This document shows positions 13,637-14,745 of a stretch of DNA of 14,745 nucleotides, in pieces. Source of the DNA: an uncultured Bacillota bacterium (GTDB lineage Bacteria > Bacillota_I > Bacilli_A > RF39 > UBA660); the NCBI GenBank assembly GCA_945928335.1, contig CAMENK010000008.1, positions 1 through 14,745 of the forward strand. The letters are read 5' to 3'. Every line of letters starts with the position of its first letter. Positions within the stretch are counted from its first letter, which is position 1. Made by a program: the position numbers and the translations under genes. The notes below the pieces were generated by a model. It saw only the letters and a program-made list of their open reading frames with translations, had not been told where the DNA came from and searched no databases.

Positions 13637-13659
13637 GAACTTATAATAAGGAGGAAGAT

Positions 13660-14745
13660 ATGAAAAAGAAATTATTAGTAGGTGTACTTTTATTAAGTGG
13701 GCTACTAGGAATTAGTACTTTATATGCAGCTAATAATAGTATTAAAATTATGAGTGAAAATGATTCAGTTAAACAACTTTCATCAGATGGAACTAATATT
13801 TTAAATACTATAAATACTGAAAAATCAGACTTAGCTAATGGTAAAGTCGCTATTGATATTATTATTGATAATTCTAAAAAAGTTGAAGTTTTTTATGTTA
13901 TTGATAATAGTAGTTCAATGTCTAGCATTAAAGGTAATGTTATAGACACATTAAAATCTAATGCTGAAATATTAGAAACAAGGAATAATATAACTCAAGG
14001 TGTTGTTTATACTACTAGTGGTACTACAACAACTAAGCAATTAGATAATAAAAATATTGGAAATAATTTAAATGAGGTAAAAACAAGTACTTCTAGTACT
14101 TTGTCAGGTGAAATATTTGACTCATTAGCTCAAGCTGTTAATAGTTTTACTTCAAATGAAGGAGTAAAAGTAGTTGTATTAGTTGTAAATGATTTGGGAT
14201 CTTTAACTACCGATCAAGTGAATGCGTATAAGACTGTTATTGATTCCTATTCTTCTAAAGGAATCCAAATAATTGCTTATGATATTGATATGGCTGATAA
14301 GACTAATTTTAATACTATTTTTAGTACAAGCACTAGAAAGGATGTTGTTAGTACTGACTTAACAGCTTTAAATTCAACTCAATTAATCAGTACTTTATTA
14401 CCAAGTGCAAAAAATAATGCTGCAACATCTGTTTCATTCGATACTTACATTTTAAATAATTTTGATATTGTTGAGGTTACTTCTACTAAGGGAACTGCAT
14501 CATATGATTCTAATAGTAAATTAGTTAATTGGACTATTCCAACTATAGAATCCAATGAAAAAGTTGTATTATCATATTATTTAAAAATTAAAGATGTTGT
14601 TGATTCAAATGTCGTTGAAAAAGTAACTATGAGAACTAATAGACAAATCAAGGTTACTATAAATGGTTCACTAGCAGGTACTTATCCTTCTGATGCTCAG
14701 ATTGATGATCAAGTATGTAGTCCAACTATAGTAGTTTTGAAAGAA
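13660..14745 (+). CDS. Secreted VWA-domain surface protein, 3' end outside window
   Basis: The reading frame from the ATG at 13660 stays open for 362 codons to the end of the window. AAGGAGG lies just upstream, which fixes the start. Residues 1-23 are a signal peptide (KKK, hydrophobic core, TLYAA). The next domain (about 62-255) is von Willebrand A-like: strand VEVFYVIDNSSSMS carries the metal-binding DxSxS motif (Asp82, Ser84, Ser86), and VVVLVVNDLG supplies a second acidic position near Asp178. A Thr/Ser-rich stretch (about 118-150) could hold the MIDAS threonine. Residues about 260-345 look like a beta-sandwich stalk domain. VWA proteins of this design are typical pilus-tip adhesins or wall-anchored adhesins in Gram-positive bacteria. 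The divergent sortase next door makes a sortase substrate likely, but the C-terminal sorting signal is not in view. Only one cysteine appears in the visible part, unlike the cysteine-rich protein upstream. Confidence 0.85.
   Translation, partial: MKKKLLVGVLLLSGLLGISTLYAANNSIKIMSENDSVKQLSSDGTNILNTINTEKSDLANGKVAIDIIIDNSKKVEVFYVIDNSSSMSSIKGNVIDTLKSNAEILETRNNITQGVVYTTSGTTTTKQLDNKNIGNNLNEVKTSTSSTLSGEIFDSLAQAVNSFTSNEGVKVVVLVVNDLGSLTTDQVNAYKTVIDSYSSKGIQIIAYDIDMADKTNFNTIFSTSTRKDVVSTDLTALNSTQLISTLLPSAKNNAATSVSFDTYILNNFDIVEVTSTKGTASYDSNSKLVNWTIPTIESNEKVVLSYYLKIKDVVDSNVVEKVTMRTNRQIKVTINGSLAGTYPSDAQIDDQVCSPTIVVLKE

Noticed and set aside
13630..13647. Direct repeat TTATAAT spaced 11 bases apart over the -10 box of the VWA gene, possible operator
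   Set aside because: The unit is pure A/T and partly palindromic by itself in an AT-rich gap, so chance is a good explanation; no regulator is encoded nearby.
1..14745. CRISPR arrays, tRNA or rRNA genes, insertion sequences
   Set aside because: No regular spaced repeats, tRNA- or rRNA-like segments, transposase or terminal inverted repeats were seen on reading the window, and nearly all of it is coding.

Overview
The window is AT-rich and gene-dense. It uses a standard-type code: TGA serves as a stop (for example at 2799-2801 and 11949-11951) and tryptophan is TGG. Ribosome binding sites are AGGAGG- or AGGTG-like, promoters are sigma-A-like, and there is a sortase and a putative sortase-dependent surface protein. 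This suggests a low-GC Gram-positive bacterium (Bacillota/Bacilli). An uncultured gut lineage is a guess, not something the sequence proves.

Layout. (1) 1-1892, minus: a TraG/VirD4-type coupling ATPase with its own promoter; its C-terminal end lies outside the window. (2) 2011-5662, minus: a compact Tad-like assembly cassette, read in the order cpaB-like, tadA ATPase, tadB-like, tadC-like. It starts at a good promoter (5690-5718) and ends at an intrinsic terminator (1983-2012). (3) 5757-9933, minus: a second transcription unit of four secreted or membrane proteins. These are two small paralogous signal-peptide/membrane-anchor proteins, a 799-residue cysteine-rich secreted protein and a small pseudopilin-like single-pass protein. 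It has a strong promoter (9957-9985) and a terminator-like hairpin (5723-5749). (4) 10048-11910, plus: a HerA-like HAS-barrel/DUF87 ATPase, transcribed divergently from region 3. (5) 11949-13541, minus: a class B-like sortase with an unusual, roughly 260-residue cytoplasmic N-terminal domain. Its terminator faces the HerA terminator. (6) 13660-14745, plus: the N-terminal 362 residues of a secreted von Willebrand A-domain protein, divergent from the sortase and running off the window.

How they may work together. Regions 2 and 3 look like one surface apparatus. The TadA ATPase and the two T2SF-type membrane proteins would be the motor and platform, and the CpaB-like protein a periplasmic-side or wall-zone assembly factor. 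The region 3 proteins would be the exported or envelope-exposed parts. No classic Flp pilin, prepilin peptidase, outer-membrane secretin, VirB4 or relaxase is visible here. Either these lie elsewhere or this is a divergent system. The adjacent VirD4-type ATPase could be a substrate receptor or part of an unrelated conjugation module. The sortase and the VWA protein form a likely enzyme-substrate pair. The role of the HerA-like ATPase is not shown by its neighbours.
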